Origin: Microbacterium sp. ABRD28
Lineage (GTDB): Bacteria > Actinomycetota > Actinomycetes > Actinomycetales > Microbacteriaceae
DNA length: 64,000 bases
Assembly: GCF_003850245.1 (NCBI RefSeq)
Contig: NZ_CP031015.1
Span: forward strand, 1 to 64,000
Direction: 5' to 3'
Both the position numbers and the translations under genes were made by a program. Position 1 is the stretch's first letter. Every line of letters starts with the position of its first letter. Positions 40,561 to 48,771 of the stretch are shown here, one piece after another. A model generated the notes under the pieces. The model was not told where the DNA came from. It searched no databases and saw only the letters and a list, made by a program, of their open reading frames with translations.

Positions 40561-41457
40561 TCAGCGGTCGGACCGAACGAGCCCGACGATCCTGGAGGCG
40601 TCGTGGACGGCGTGCGAGGTGGCCTCGCCCAAAGATGCGCCACGGGCAAGATGAGCGACGAGTGTGCCGGCGAAGTGGTCTCCCGCGCCCGAGGTGTCTG
40701 CAACGGCCGCCACGGGTGCGGCCCGGACGTGTTCGACCTCACCGCTCATACCGATGAACGCGCCGCCGGACCCCGCCGTCACAACCACCGATGGGCTGGA
40801 CATCGATAGGTGTTGAGCGAGTCGCTCCGGAGCCGCTTCCCACCCGACCAGTTGAAGCGCCTCCACGGTGTTGACGATCAGGGGGTCGGCGACGCCGAGG
40901 AGATCCGGGCCCAACTCACGGAATGGGCTCGGATTGACGACGAGGCGGGTGGCAGTGACCTGTGCCCACTCGCGAACCGCGTCGACCACGTCTGTCGGGA
41001 TCTCGAACTGGATGAGCACAGCGGTCGGACCCGTGTTCTCCAACGCACCCACGACATCCACCGACCGGAGGACCGCATTGGCTTCCGGTGCTACAACGAT
41101 GGTGTTCTCCCCGTCGGGAAGTAGGGAGACGAAGGCGCGCCCCGTACGACGGTCAGACACCCCGAGGTACGTCGTGTCGACCCCGCGCTGCTGGGCGAAT
41201 GCTCGAAGCGCGCGCCCGGCTTCGTCGTCGCCGACGACGCCGACGAGAGACGTGGCGACAAGCCCCGCCGACGCGACGGCCTGGTTCAGGCCCTTGCCGC
41301 CCGGCTGCTCGTCGTACTCGAGCGCCAAGAGGGTCTCACCCGGTGTGAGCGCGCGCGAAACCCGACTGATGTAGTCCAGATTCGCGGAGCCCACCACGAC
41401 GACGTCGGGGCGACCGGGCCGAGGGCTCCCGGTCGCCCCATCCAGGGGGTCAGTCAC
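40561..41457 (-). CDS. PfkB-family carbohydrate kinase (ribokinase-like)
   Basis: 298 residues from GTG 41457. N-terminal PfkB motif VVVVGSANLDYISRVSR, EQPGGKGLNQAVASAG (Gly-Gly switch), and C-terminal DTSGAGDHFAGTLVAHL with the catalytic Asp in GAGD. The pattern is ribokinase-like. The GTG start lies 8 bases inside the preceding ThuA-like gene; upstream in-frame residues are non-conserved. It is the last gene of the LacI-led operon. Substrate could be a ribose-type sugar or a nucleoside. Confidence 0.87.
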   Translation of the reverse strand: MTDPLDGATGSPRPGRPDVVVVGSANLDYISRVSRALTPGETLLALEYDEQPGGKGLNQAVASAGLVATSLVGVVGDDEAGRALRAFAQQRGVDTTYLGVSDRRTGRAFVSLLPDGENTIVVAPEANAVLRSVDVVGALENTGPTAVLIQFEIPTDVVDAVREWAQVTATRLVVNPSPFRELGPDLLGVADPLIVNTVEALQLVGWEAAPERLAQHLSMSSPSVVVTAGSGGAFIGMSGEVEHVRAAPVAAVADTSGAGDHFAGTLVAHLARGASLGEATSHAVHDASRIVGLVRSDR

Positions 41458-42196
41458 CAGCTGTCCACGCGGCGAGGCCGCGCCAGAGGGGCGCGTATCC
41501 GTCCCACGCCATGAACTCCGGCGGCGCCCAATGCGGCGACATATCGGAGGTGAAGACACCGGTTCGGCCCGCGCCGACGTCTCGGACAGCCACGAGGGGG
41601 TCACCGTTCACCTCCACCAGCACCTGGGAATCGGCCCGCGGTGTCGTGCGGTTGTATCCCAAGAGGTCGGGCCAGGCTCCACCCACACCGCCGAGGGCAC
41701 TGTGCGCGTCGTCGAGGACGGTGATCTTGGCGCCCTCCGGCCGCTCCTGACGGTCGTCGACGGGAAGGACGCCGACCGGAAGGATGTCTCCGATGTCGGT
41801 TTCGCCGTAGTGAGCCTTCGCGTCGATGCCCGAGAAGGACAGATATCCGCCGACCATCAGGAGGCCGCCGCCCCTCTCGACGTAGTCGCGCAGACGCGCC
41901 AGTCGATTCCGCTCTGATTCACTTCGCGTGAAGACAGCTCGGGTCAGAAGGAAGGTGTTAGCTCCGACGTCGCTGATGACGATGAGGTCGTAAGCCCCGA
42001 GCTCGGCGTCGGTGGCTGGGAAATTGGACTCGATCGCGTGCGCCGGCAGATGGTCGACCTGCCAGCCATCCGACTCCAACGCCGCGATGAACTCCTTCCC
42101 TCCTTCGACGTATTCGGTGGTAGTGAAGCTGTCGAATCCCTTCTGGTGGATCATGTGGGTCATCCAGGACTCACCGAGCAGCAGTGCCTTCTTCAT
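41450..42196 (-). CDS. ThuA-like / class I glutamine amidotransferase-fold protein (STM3548-like)
   Basis: 248 residues. The flavodoxin-like fold begins KKALLLGESWMTHMIHQKGF, with YDLIVISDVGANTFLL, YVERGGGLLMVGGYLSFSG and VLVEVNGDPLVAVRDVGAGR; the end GVFTSDMSPHWAPPEFMAWD is characteristic of a group of putative amidotransferases (DUF1355 type). The usual Cys-His-Glu triad is not apparent, so it may bind rather than hydrolyse. It is in operon with an MBL lactonase-like enzyme and a PfkB kinase. Function unknown. Confidence 0.82.
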   Translation of the reverse strand: MKKALLLGESWMTHMIHQKGFDSFTTTEYVEGGKEFIAALESDGWQVDHLPAHAIESNFPATDAELGAYDLIVISDVGANTFLLTRAVFTRSESERNRLARLRDYVERGGGLLMVGGYLSFSGIDAKAHYGETDIGDILPVGVLPVDDRQERPEGAKITVLDDAHSALGGVGGAWPDLLGYNRTTPRADSQVLVEVNGDPLVAVRDVGAGRTGVFTSDMSPHWAPPEFMAWDGYAPLWRGLAAWTAGD

Positions 42197-42208
42197 TCGT
42201 GATGCCTT

Positions 42209-43033
42209 TCAGCCGATCGTTCCTGTCGGGTGCTCCTGGAGGAACTGCCAGTCATGCTCGGGGATGATGATGTCCGCCTCACGGTGGAGCCGGTCATACC
42301 CCGCCATCAGATCTGGCAGGTCCCAGAAGGAGCCCATCGGCCAGTTCAATTCCAGGTTGCGGTAGTTGTACATGACGTCGCTCGTCAGGCACACAGTGCC
42401 GACGTCGGTCTCGACCATGACCACCATGCATCCCGGCGTGTGTCCGCCGATCTTCACCAGGCGCACGGCGGGATCGATCTCCTCATCCCCATCGATGACG
42501 CGGAGCCGGTCGCGGACGGCGTCGATCTTGTAGGCGTACTCGGGGTAGTAGAACATGCAGAAATGGGGCGGATGGCTCGCCTGCGGCAGCTCGTCTTTCT
42601 GAACGACGAAGGTCGCGTTGGGGAAGAGCTCGTTGTTGCCGACATGGTCGAAGTGAAGGTGGGTGAGGACGACGAGATCGACATCTTCCGGGGCGACGCC
42701 GTGTCGCGCGAGGCCCGCCACGAGGTCTTGGTCAGCCGACCGTGAGGCGACGAAGTCGACGCCGTATCTGCTCTGCATCTGCGACACCTCGTCGATGTCG
42801 CCGAGCCCGGTGTCGATGAGGATCGTCTGCGAGGCCCCTTCTATGAGCCACACCGGCACGGGCACCATGACGCCGGAGTGCACCGATCCGTCTTTGCGGA
42901 CGATGTCATCGCGATACCCGAAGGGCAGTCGCGTCGCGGGCGGCACGTCGGGGTGGATTCCCGAGTTCAAGAGCGACACCGGCAGCGAGCTCTCGAGCTC
43001 GCCCGTGACGATGTGGTGGATGCGAACGCTCAC
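42209..43033 (-). CDS. MBL-fold metallohydrolase, lactonase-like
   Basis: 274-residue di-zinc hydrolase. THLHFDHVGN (His125, His127, Asp129, His130), GGHTPGC (third His), a bridging Asp in LTSDVMY and the last His in IIPEHDWQ complete the dinuclear site. The arrangement matches the AttM/AiiA branch that includes N-acyl-homoserine and other lactonases. Start is GTG 43033 with AAAGGAG upstream. It lies between the ABC binding protein and the ThuA-like protein, so it more likely opens a lactone of an imported carbon source than quenches signals; that is inference. Confidence 0.86.
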   Translation of the reverse strand: MSVRIHHIVTGELESSLPVSLLNSGIHPDVPPATRLPFGYRDDIVRKDGSVHSGVMVPVPVWLIEGASQTILIDTGLGDIDEVSQMQSRYGVDFVASRSADQDLVAGLARHGVAPEDVDLVVLTHLHFDHVGNNELFPNATFVVQKDELPQASHPPHFCMFYYPEYAYKIDAVRDRLRVIDGDEEIDPAVRLVKIGGHTPGCMVVMVETDVGTVCLTSDVMYNYRNLELNWPMGSFWDLPDLMAGYDRLHREADIIIPEHDWQFLQEHPTGTIG

Positions 43034-43066
43034 GCGTGAACTCCTTTCCGTGGCAGCGTCGGTGGG

Positions 43067-44194
43067 TCAATATCCGGTCTGGTCGGCGCCGTATTCAGCG
43101 ACGTAGGCCTCCCACACCTCGGGCATGAGGAAGTGCTCGGCCGCGGGGACCTCGGCCGGGATCGCTTCCGTTCCCGCGAGGTAGGCGTTGTCGCTGTCCC
43201 AGGTCGTCTTCCAGTAGGCGACACCGTCTTCGGCGAGGATCATGTCGTTCGCGGCCTGCGCATTCGGCGCGTAGAGCTCGATGTTCTGCCAGTACTCCTT
43301 GAACCCGTCGACGGTGAGGCCGGCTGCGGTCTCCTCGTTGAGGCGGTCGGTGATGGTTTTGCCGCAGGCATCGGTCTCGGCATCGCAGTACCGGATGATG
43401 CGGTGCATGACGTCGATGAAGGAGAGGAGGGCCGCCTCGTTCTCCTCGACGAAGCTGCGGGTCGTCACCGCGCCGTTGATAGGAGGAGCGGCGAGGTCAG
43501 GGCCCGACAGACCGATGATCATGCCCTCGTCGAGGGCCTTCGCGCGCTGGGGGACGCCGCCGAGGTAGGCGTCGCCGGTGCCGCTCAAGAAGGCGGCGAG
43601 TCCGGTGTCGGGATCCATGTCGACGAACGTGACGTCGGTCTCATCCATCCCCACCGACGCCAGCGCATCGTTGATCTGCTTGCCCATGTCGGTGGAGAGC
43701 GTGGTGACGATGGTCTTGCCGGCGAGTGACTCGATCATCGCGGTGCGCGCCTCGCCACGATCGCCGAGCGATTCTTCGAGTTCGTCGATCGGCTCGAGGT
43801 CCCCGTCGGGGCGGATCATCAGCGCCGAGCCCTCGGTGAAGGGATTCCAGCCGTAGGCGTAGACCACCTCCGGGTCGGCGTTGGCGACCGAGACGACGCT
43901 GGTGGTGTTGTTCACCGCGATGTCGACGTCACCCGAGATGAGCGCGGGCATCGCCGCGTTCCAGGCGAGGGAGGTCAGCTCGACGTCGAGTCCGGCCTCT
44001 TCGAACCATCCCATGTCCTGCCCGATGATGGGCAGGTAGGTGTCTTGGAACGGAGAGATGCCGATGTTCACGGGCGTGAGCTCGCCCTCGGCTCCGGGGG
44101 TCTCCGCTGTTCCTGCGCCACCGGCGCAGGAGGTGAGACCGAGGACCGCCACGGTCGCCGTAGCGACCGCCGCGACTGTGCGAGTGATTTTCAT
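43067..44194 (-). CDS. Nitrate/taurine-type ABC transporter substrate-binding lipoprotein (NMT1/SsuA-like)
   Basis: 375 residues with lipobox LTSCAGG (Cys23). VNIGISPFQDTYLPIIGQDM then GWFEEAGLDVELTSLAWNAA and MPALISGDVDIAVNNTTSVV are typical of NMT1/SsuA-like receptors. TRSFVEENEAALLSFIDVMH is also typical. The set (receptor, one permease, one ATPase) matches taurine, sulfonate, nitrate and thiamine-precursor importers. A run of 13 C sits in its upstream region on the coding strand. The surrounding enzymes suggest a small organic acid or lactone, not a sulfonate, since no monooxygenase is present. Confidence 0.9.
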   Translation of the reverse strand: MKITRTVAAVATATVAVLGLTSCAGGAGTAETPGAEGELTPVNIGISPFQDTYLPIIGQDMGWFEEAGLDVELTSLAWNAAMPALISGDVDIAVNNTTSVVSVANADPEVVYAYGWNPFTEGSALMIRPDGDLEPIDELEESLGDRGEARTAMIESLAGKTIVTTLSTDMGKQINDALASVGMDETDVTFVDMDPDTGLAAFLSGTGDAYLGGVPQRAKALDEGMIIGLSGPDLAAPPINGAVTTRSFVEENEAALLSFIDVMHRIIRYCDAETDACGKTITDRLNEETAAGLTVDGFKEYWQNIELYAPNAQAANDMILAEDGVAYWKTTWDSDNAYLAGTEAIPAEVPAAEHFLMPEVWEAYVAEYGADQTGY

Positions 44195-44222
44195 GGGAGG
44201 GTTTCGCTTTCTTCGGGTTTTC

Positions 44223-44235
44223 GGGGGGGGGGGGG
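44223..44235. repeat. 13-base poly-G (poly-C on the coding strand) tract before the binding-protein gene
   Basis: Thirteen consecutive G on the + strand, 29 bases upstream of the binding-protein ATG, followed by AGGGAGGGG. It lies in the 60-base gap between permease stop and receptor start. Homopolymers this long slip readily in replication and in sequencing. Confidence 0.85.
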
Positions 44236-44254
44236 AGGGAGGGGATGGGATGGT

Positions 44255-45082
44255 TCAGCGCTGGGGCGACCAGCGGGTCAGATAGGCGCTTGCCCGGGAG
44301 ATGGCGAGGTCGAGAACGACGGCCATGACCGCGATGACGATCGTGCCGAGCAGCACGACGGGGGTGTTGAGGGTGCGACTGGCCTGCATGATCAAGCGAC
44401 CGATGCCGGCGTCCGCTCCCTGGAATTCGGCGGCCACGATCACCGCGAAGGCGAGCGCACTTCCGATGCGGAATCCCGAGAGGATCTCGGGAACGATCGC
44501 GGGTAGCACGACGGTTCGGTACACCTGATTCCGCTTGGCACCAAGCGACGCGGCCGCCTGCAGATAGACGGGTGGGACGTTTCCGCAGGCGACCGTGGTG
44601 TTGACGACCATGACCATGAAGCACGCCAGCGCGCCGAGGAAGATCTTTCCGTCGTCGCCGATGCCGAACCACAGGATGACGAAGGGGATGAGCGCCACCG
44701 GGGGGACCGGTCGCACGGCTTCGATGATCGGGTTGATCAGATAGAAGAAGACGCGGCTGCGAGACATCAGCAGTCCGACGACGACGCCCAGCGCGGAGCC
44801 TCCCACCCACGACACGATCACCCGGAGCAGGGTCGCCAGCGCGTCGACCGCGAGTTGGGTGTTCAGCGTCGTCGCCGCGACCCACAGTGACTCGGGGCTC
44901 GGGAAGTAGAGGGCGCCGATGGTGCCGGTACCCGTGGTGAGCACCCACCAGAGGATGAGGAGGACGACGACCGACAGGATGCTCAGGAGCGGTCCGAAAT
45001 TGCGGGTCCGCGACTGCTTCGTGGGATCCGGCGGGTGTGGAAGTGGACCGGTGGGCGCGACCGGGATGTCAAGCTGCGTCAT
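44255..45082 (-). CDS. Nitrate/taurine-type ABC permease (SsuC/TauC-like)
   Basis: 275 residues, six helices. Pro-rich cytoplasmic start, LLSILSVVVLLILWWVLTTG, VGGSALGVVVGLLMSRSRVF, RPVPPVALIPFVILWFGIGD, and the docking loop YLQAAASLGAKRNQVYRTVV followed by LPAIVPEILSGFRIGSALAF, all as in SsuC/TauC. The start overlaps the ATPase gene by 14 bases. Partner of the NMT1-like receptor. Confidence 0.92.
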   Translation of the reverse strand: MTQLDIPVAPTGPLPHPPDPTKQSRTRNFGPLLSILSVVVLLILWWVLTTGTGTIGALYFPSPESLWVAATTLNTQLAVDALATLLRVIVSWVGGSALGVVVGLLMSRSRVFFYLINPIIEAVRPVPPVALIPFVILWFGIGDDGKIFLGALACFMVMVVNTTVACGNVPPVYLQAAASLGAKRNQVYRTVVLPAIVPEILSGFRIGSALAFAVIVAAEFQGADAGIGRLIMQASRTLNTPVVLLGTIVIAVMAVVLDLAISRASAYLTRWSPQR

Positions 45083-45839
45083 GATGCACCTCTCGGAGAG
45101 TGCGAGCGATCTGGTTGCGGAGGGTCTGGAATTCGGGTGTCGCCCGGAGGTCGAGGTCGCGTTGACCCGAGAACGGGACGTCCACGATGCTGTGCACTCG
45201 GGCCGGGCGCGGCGTCATCACCACGACGCGGTCACCGAGGAAGAGCGCCTCCTCGATGTCGTGGGTGACGAACACGCTCGTTTTCGGCTCCGCGGCGACG
45301 ACCCCGGCCAGGGCGAGCCACATGGCTTCCTTGGTGAAGACGTCGAGAGCGCCGAACGGTTCGTCCAGCAGCAGCACTGACGGGCCGCTGGCGTAGGCGC
45401 GGGCGAGGTCGACGCGCTTGCGCATCCCGCCGGAGAGTTCCTTCGGGTAGGCCTTTCTGAAGTCGGTCAGTCCGACGAGCGCTAGGTAGTGATCAACACG
45501 CGTGCGTCGCTCGGCGCCGGGCACCCCCTGCATCCTCATGCCGTAGGCGACGTTGTCGGCGACGGTCAGCCACGGGAAGACAGCGTCCGATTGGAAGACC
45601 ACCGCCCGATCGGCACCGGGACCGGTCACCGTGCTTCCGCCGACTCGGATCTCGCCGGCCGTGGGCTGGACGAACCCCGCGATGAGGTTGAGCAGCGTGG
45701 TCTTGCCGCAACCGCTCGGACCGACGATGCAGACGGTCTCGTTCGCCGCGATCGTCAGCGTCGTGTCATTGAGCGCGACAGTGCGCTTCTGCGCAGTGGC
45801 GAAAATCTTCGAGACTCGATCGACCATGATCTCAGACAT
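45069..45839 (-). CDS. Nitrate/taurine-type ABC ATPase (SsuB/TauB-like)
   Basis: 256 residues. Walker A VGPSGCGKTTLLNLIAG, Q-loop VVFQSDAVFPWLTV, signature KELSGGMRKRVDLARAYA, Walker B VLLLDEPFGALD, switch FVTHDIEEALFL. Typical of SsuB/TauB/NrtD ATPases. The ATG is 1 base beyond the LacI stop, so the regulator and importer are cotranscribed. Confidence 0.93.
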   Translation of the reverse strand: MSEIMVDRVSKIFATAQKRTVALNDTTLTIAANETVCIVGPSGCGKTTLLNLIAGFVQPTAGEIRVGGSTVTGPGADRAVVFQSDAVFPWLTVADNVAYGMRMQGVPGAERRTRVDHYLALVGLTDFRKAYPKELSGGMRKRVDLARAYASGPSVLLLDEPFGALDVFTKEAMWLALAGVVAAEPKTSVFVTHDIEEALFLGDRVVVMTPRPARVHSIVDVPFSGQRDLDLRATPEFQTLRNQIARTLREVHHDAA

Positions 45840-45840
45840 C

Positions 45841-46857
45841 TCACTGCTCCTTTCCGCGCCGAATCGGCGCCGTTGAGTCGCGCACGGTGAGTGTGACCGG
45901 GAGCACGGTGCGACGAGGGGGGGCGGGCGGACCGTCGAGCAGTGAGACGAGCGCCTCGACCGCCCGGGTGCCGAGGCCTGCGACGTCTTGACGCACGGTG
46001 GTCAGGCGCGGGCGCGCGAAGTGGCCGGCGGTGATGTCGTCGAAACCGACGACCGACACGTCGGTGGGGATGCTGATGCCGGCGCGGTCGAGCTCATCGA
46101 TCGCGCCGAGCGCCATGAGGTCGTTGACTGCGAACACGGCGGTGACCTCACCCCCGACGATGGACGCGACCTCGTGCTCTATCGCTCGACGTCCGCCGCT
46201 GACGGTGAAGGCTCCTTCGCGTACCGCGGGACGTGATCCCGTTGCCTCCTCCCAGGCGTCGCAGAAGCCTGCGACACGCTGGACACTGCTGACCAGATCG
46301 CCTTCCGCAGCCAGGACGACGCTTCGGCGATGCCCGAGGCTCAGGAGATGCTCGGCGACCACCCGACCACCGGCGGCGTTGTCGGAGACGAAGGAGGGAG
46401 CGGGCGACCCGGGGACTTCCTCGTCGACGAGAACGTAGGGCAGGTCACCGAGGATCGCACCCAGCTCCGAAGTGCTGGGCGGCGCACCGGCGGCGTACAC
46501 GAGCCCGTCGACGGCGCGCGACCGGATCATCGTCAGGTAATTGATCTCGCGCTCGTGGTCGAACCCGGTGGTGCACAGAATGACGTTGTAGCCGTGCTCG
46601 ACAGCTGCGAGCTCCGCGCCCCGCGTGAGCTCCGCGAAGAACTCGTTGCTGATGTCGGGGACGATGAGCCCCACGATCCGGGTCTTTCCGCTCGCGAGAC
46701 TCTGCGCGGATCGGCTGGGAACATAGCCCAATTCATCCATGGCCGAATGCACGCGCAGCCGGACCTCGTCGCTGACTTTCCGCTTTCCACTGAGAGCGTG
46801 CGAAACCGTCGTCGGGCTGACGCCAGCCCGCGCAGCAACATCGGCGATGGAAACCAT
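45841..46857 (-). CDS. LacI-family regulator of the ABC/MBL/ThuA/PfkB operon
   Basis: 338 residues from ATG 46857. HTH VSIADVAARAGVSPTTVSHA, hinge helix YVPSRSAQSLASGKT, then the effector domain IVGLIVPDISNEFFAELTRG, VVEALVSLLD near the end and VSVVGFDDITAGHFARPRLT. First gene of a seven-gene minus-strand unit to 40561. Three LacI-type dyads lie 22-77 bases upstream of its start, so the whole operon should be autoregulated and induced by the imported compound or a derivative. Confidence 0.92.
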   Translation of the reverse strand: MVSIADVAARAGVSPTTVSHALSGKRKVSDEVRLRVHSAMDELGYVPSRSAQSLASGKTRIVGLIVPDISNEFFAELTRGAELAAVEHGYNVILCTTGFDHEREINYLTMIRSRAVDGLVYAAGAPPSTSELGAILGDLPYVLVDEEVPGSPAPSFVSDNAAGGRVVAEHLLSLGHRRSVVLAAEGDLVSSVQRVAGFCDAWEEATGSRPAVREGAFTVSGGRRAIEHEVASIVGGEVTAVFAVNDLMALGAIDELDRAGISIPTDVSVVGFDDITAGHFARPRLTTVRQDVAGLGTRAVEALVSLLDGPPAPPRRTVLPVTLTVRDSTAPIRRGKEQ

Positions 46858-46878
46858 GACACCTCGTTTCGGAAAACG

Positions 46879-46933
46879 CAAACCGCTTTGGCAAAGCGCT
46901 TTGGACCGAAATTAGGGACGCAAACGGAGTTTG
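46879..46933. promoter_or_regulatory. Cluster of three LacI-type operators
   Basis: CAAACCGCTTTG (46879-46890), the perfect 12-base palindrome CAAAGCGCTTTG (46892-46903) and CAAAC-GGA-GTTTG (46921-46933) share the CAAA(C/G)-centre-(C/G)TTTG pattern of LacI operators. They lie just upstream of the LacI gene, in the divergent gap with the NCS1 operon. Confidence 0.75.
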
Positions 46934-46993
46934 GCAAGACGCCGTGACCAAACCGTGACCGCGCGGAAGGAGCCATTCTCTTACGGCGGGCCA

Positions 46994-47023
46994 TTGACAC
47001 GAAGCGGCCGGCCAGTCGAGGAT
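46994..47023 (+). promoter_or_regulatory. Candidate promoter of the NCS1 permease operon
   Basis: TTGACA (46994-46999) and GAGGAT (47018-47023) with an 18-base spacer. The predicted start near 47030 falls inside the palindromic operator at 47027-47049, which fits simple repression. Confidence 0.5.
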
Positions 47024-47026
47024 GAC

Positions 47027-47049
47027 TAAACCAAACTGCATTTGGTTTA
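47027..47049. promoter_or_regulatory. Palindromic operator, copy 2 (before the NCS1 operon)
   Basis: TAAACCAAA-CTGCA-TTTGGTTTA, perfect nine-base arms, same spacer length as copy 1 at 40521-40543. It sits 38 bases upstream of the first gene of an operon that ends in a TetR-family regulator gene. Confidence 0.87.
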
Positions 47050-47086
47050 AGCGACACCGTCGTCGCTGCACCCGCGAAGGAGCCAC

Positions 47087-47326
47087 ATGTCTTTTTCCCG
47101 TCCTGCCACGGCGCACGGCGACGTCGCCGAGCGCTTCACGCGCGCGATGGTCGACGCCGGCACCGACCCGGCGGTCGCCGCCGAGCTCGAGCGCCGGATC
47201 GAGATCATCGAGCGCGCCGAGGCCACCGACGAGTCGCGCCGCCCGTTCTCGGGCCGCGAGATCGCCCTCTACGTCGGTGTGAGTGTCGTCGCCGTGATCA
47301 TCGGTGCTGTGATGGTCGCGCTGTGA
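47087..47326 (+). CDS. Small single-TM protein preceding the NCS1 permease
   Basis: 79 residues: a soluble helical part (FTRAMVDAGTDPAVAAELER, then RIEIIERAEATDES) and one C-terminal TM helix (REIALYVGVSVVAVIIGAVM). GAAGGAG is upstream of the ATG. Its stop overlaps the permease start by 4 bases. Size, topology and coupling suggest an accessory subunit of the permease. I do not recognise the family. Confidence 0.72.
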   Translation: MSFSRPATAHGDVAERFTRAMVDAGTDPAVAAELERRIEIIERAEATDESRRPFSGREIALYVGVSVVAVIIGAVMVAL

Positions 47327-48771
47327 GCGCCCCGACCCGCCGCGACAAGCGCGCCACGACGCTGGCCGACCCGATGCTCTCGAGCGAACACGTCTTCGGC
47401 ACCTTTCCGCTGCTGAAGAACGAGCGCACCTGGAGTGGGCTCGACTTCACGTGGGTCAACACCGCGCTCGCGATCGCCACCTGGGCCTTCCTCGTCGGCG
47501 GTTCGACCGCCCTCCTCGTCGGCTTCGTCGACGGGATCGCCGCGATGCTCATCGGCAACGCCATCGGCCTCTGCATCATGGTGCTCGCGTCGGTCGTCGC
47601 CTCGCAGCGCTGGGGGTCGGAGCAGTACACGCTGCTGCGCGGAGCCTTCGGGGTGGTCGGTGTGGGCATCCTCGTGTTCACCGTCATCCTCATCACCGAG
47701 ATGGGCTGGTCGTCGCTCCTCGCGGTCATGGCCGGCCGCGCCACCAGCCAGGTCGCCTCGACCTTCGCCGGGGTGGCGTTCGATCAGTACGGGCCGCTCG
47801 TCACCGTCGGGGGACTCGTCGCCATCCTGCTCGCCTGGTGGGTGCTCTCGCGGGGCCCCGTCACCATCGGCCGCTTCAACGCGATCATCGCCCCCGGCCT
47901 TGCCATCATCACAGTGGTGATGATGGTCTTCCTCGTCGTCAACACCTCGTGGGGCTCGCTCATCGACGCAGCCCCGCTGGCACCGTTCGACAACGAGGTG
48001 CTGAACTTCATGGTCGCGGTGGAGTTCAACGTCGGCGTCGGGGTGTCGTGGTACCCCGTCATGGGCTCGCTCGCCCGCATGACCCGCACTCGCAAGGCGG
48101 CGGTGTGGCCGGCCTACGGCGGACTGCTCATCGCCACCCTCATCGCCCAGCTGGTCGGCATGGCCGCCGCGCTCACCCTCGGCGACTCCGACCCGACGGT
48201 GTGGATGGTGCCCTTCGGCGGTGCGGTGCTCGGTGTGGCTGTGCTGATCTTCATCGCGTTCGCGAACATCACCTCGATGTCGTCGATCGTGTACTCCACG
48301 ATCCTCGCGATCCGGCAATCCTCCGGGCGTCTCCTCGCGCGGGTGCCGTGGAAGGTTCTCACCGCGGCGTTCTTCGTGCTGCCGGCGATCATGACCTTCT
48401 TCCCGCAGTTCATGTACGAGCAGTTCATCGTCTTCGTCACCCTGTCGGGTGCGTTCCTGGCATCCGTCTGCGGTGTCGCGCTCGCTGACTACTTCATCCT
48501 CCGCAAGCAGCGGGTCGACCTGCGCGAGCTTCACCTGGCGCAGCGCGGCACGCTGTACCGGTTCCAGGGCGGCATCAACTGGGCGGGCATGATCGCCCTG
48601 CTCGCGGGCGCGGCATTCTTCCTGTGGCTGTACAACCCGATCACGCTCGAAACGCAGCCGCTGTTCCTCGTCGTGACCGCATCGCTCCCGGCGGCCCTCA
48701 TCGCCGCGGTGGTCTACCTCGGCCTGAGCGCCCTCCTGTACCGCAAGCGCCCCCTGGAGCTCGACGCATGA
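47323..48771 (+). CDS. NCS1-family permease (purine/cytosine permease-like)
   Basis: 482 residues, about 12 helices. N-terminal KNERTWSGLDFTWVNTALAI, LLVGFVDGIAAMLIGNAIGL, VVASQRWGSEQYTLLRGAFG and AFANITSMSSIVYSTILAIR follow the NCS1 pattern. These proteins import nucleobases, allantoin, hydantoins, thiamine or pyridoxine with Na+ or H+. It starts at GTG 47323 (GTGA overlap) and overlaps the dehydrogenase start by 4 bases, so uptake and first oxidation are coupled. The substrate is unknown. Confidence 0.87.
   Translation: MSAPTRRDKRATTLADPMLSSEHVFGTFPLLKNERTWSGLDFTWVNTALAIATWAFLVGGSTALLVGFVDGIAAMLIGNAIGLCIMVLASVVASQRWGSEQYTLLRGAFGVVGVGILVFTVILITEMGWSSLLAVMAGRATSQVASTFAGVAFDQYGPLVTVGGLVAILLAWWVLSRGPVTIGRFNAIIAPGLAIITVVMMVFLVVNTSWGSLIDAAPLAPFDNEVLNFMVAVEFNVGVGVSWYPVMGSLARMTRTRKAAVWPAYGGLLIATLIAQLVGMAAALTLGDSDPTVWMVPFGGAVLGVAVLIFIAFANITSMSSIVYSTILAIRQSSGRLLARVPWKVLTAAFFVLPAIMTFFPQFMYEQFIVFVTLSGAFLASVCGVALADYFILRKQRVDLRELHLAQRGTLYRFQGGINWAGMIALLAGAAFFLWLYNPITLETQPLFLVVTASLPAALIAAVVYLGLSALLYRKRPLELDA

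Noticed and set aside
42209..43033. Quorum-quenching lactonase
   Set aside because: Fold and motif fit, but no LuxR/LuxI-type genes are near, and it is embedded in a catabolic operon, so I did not claim signal degradation.
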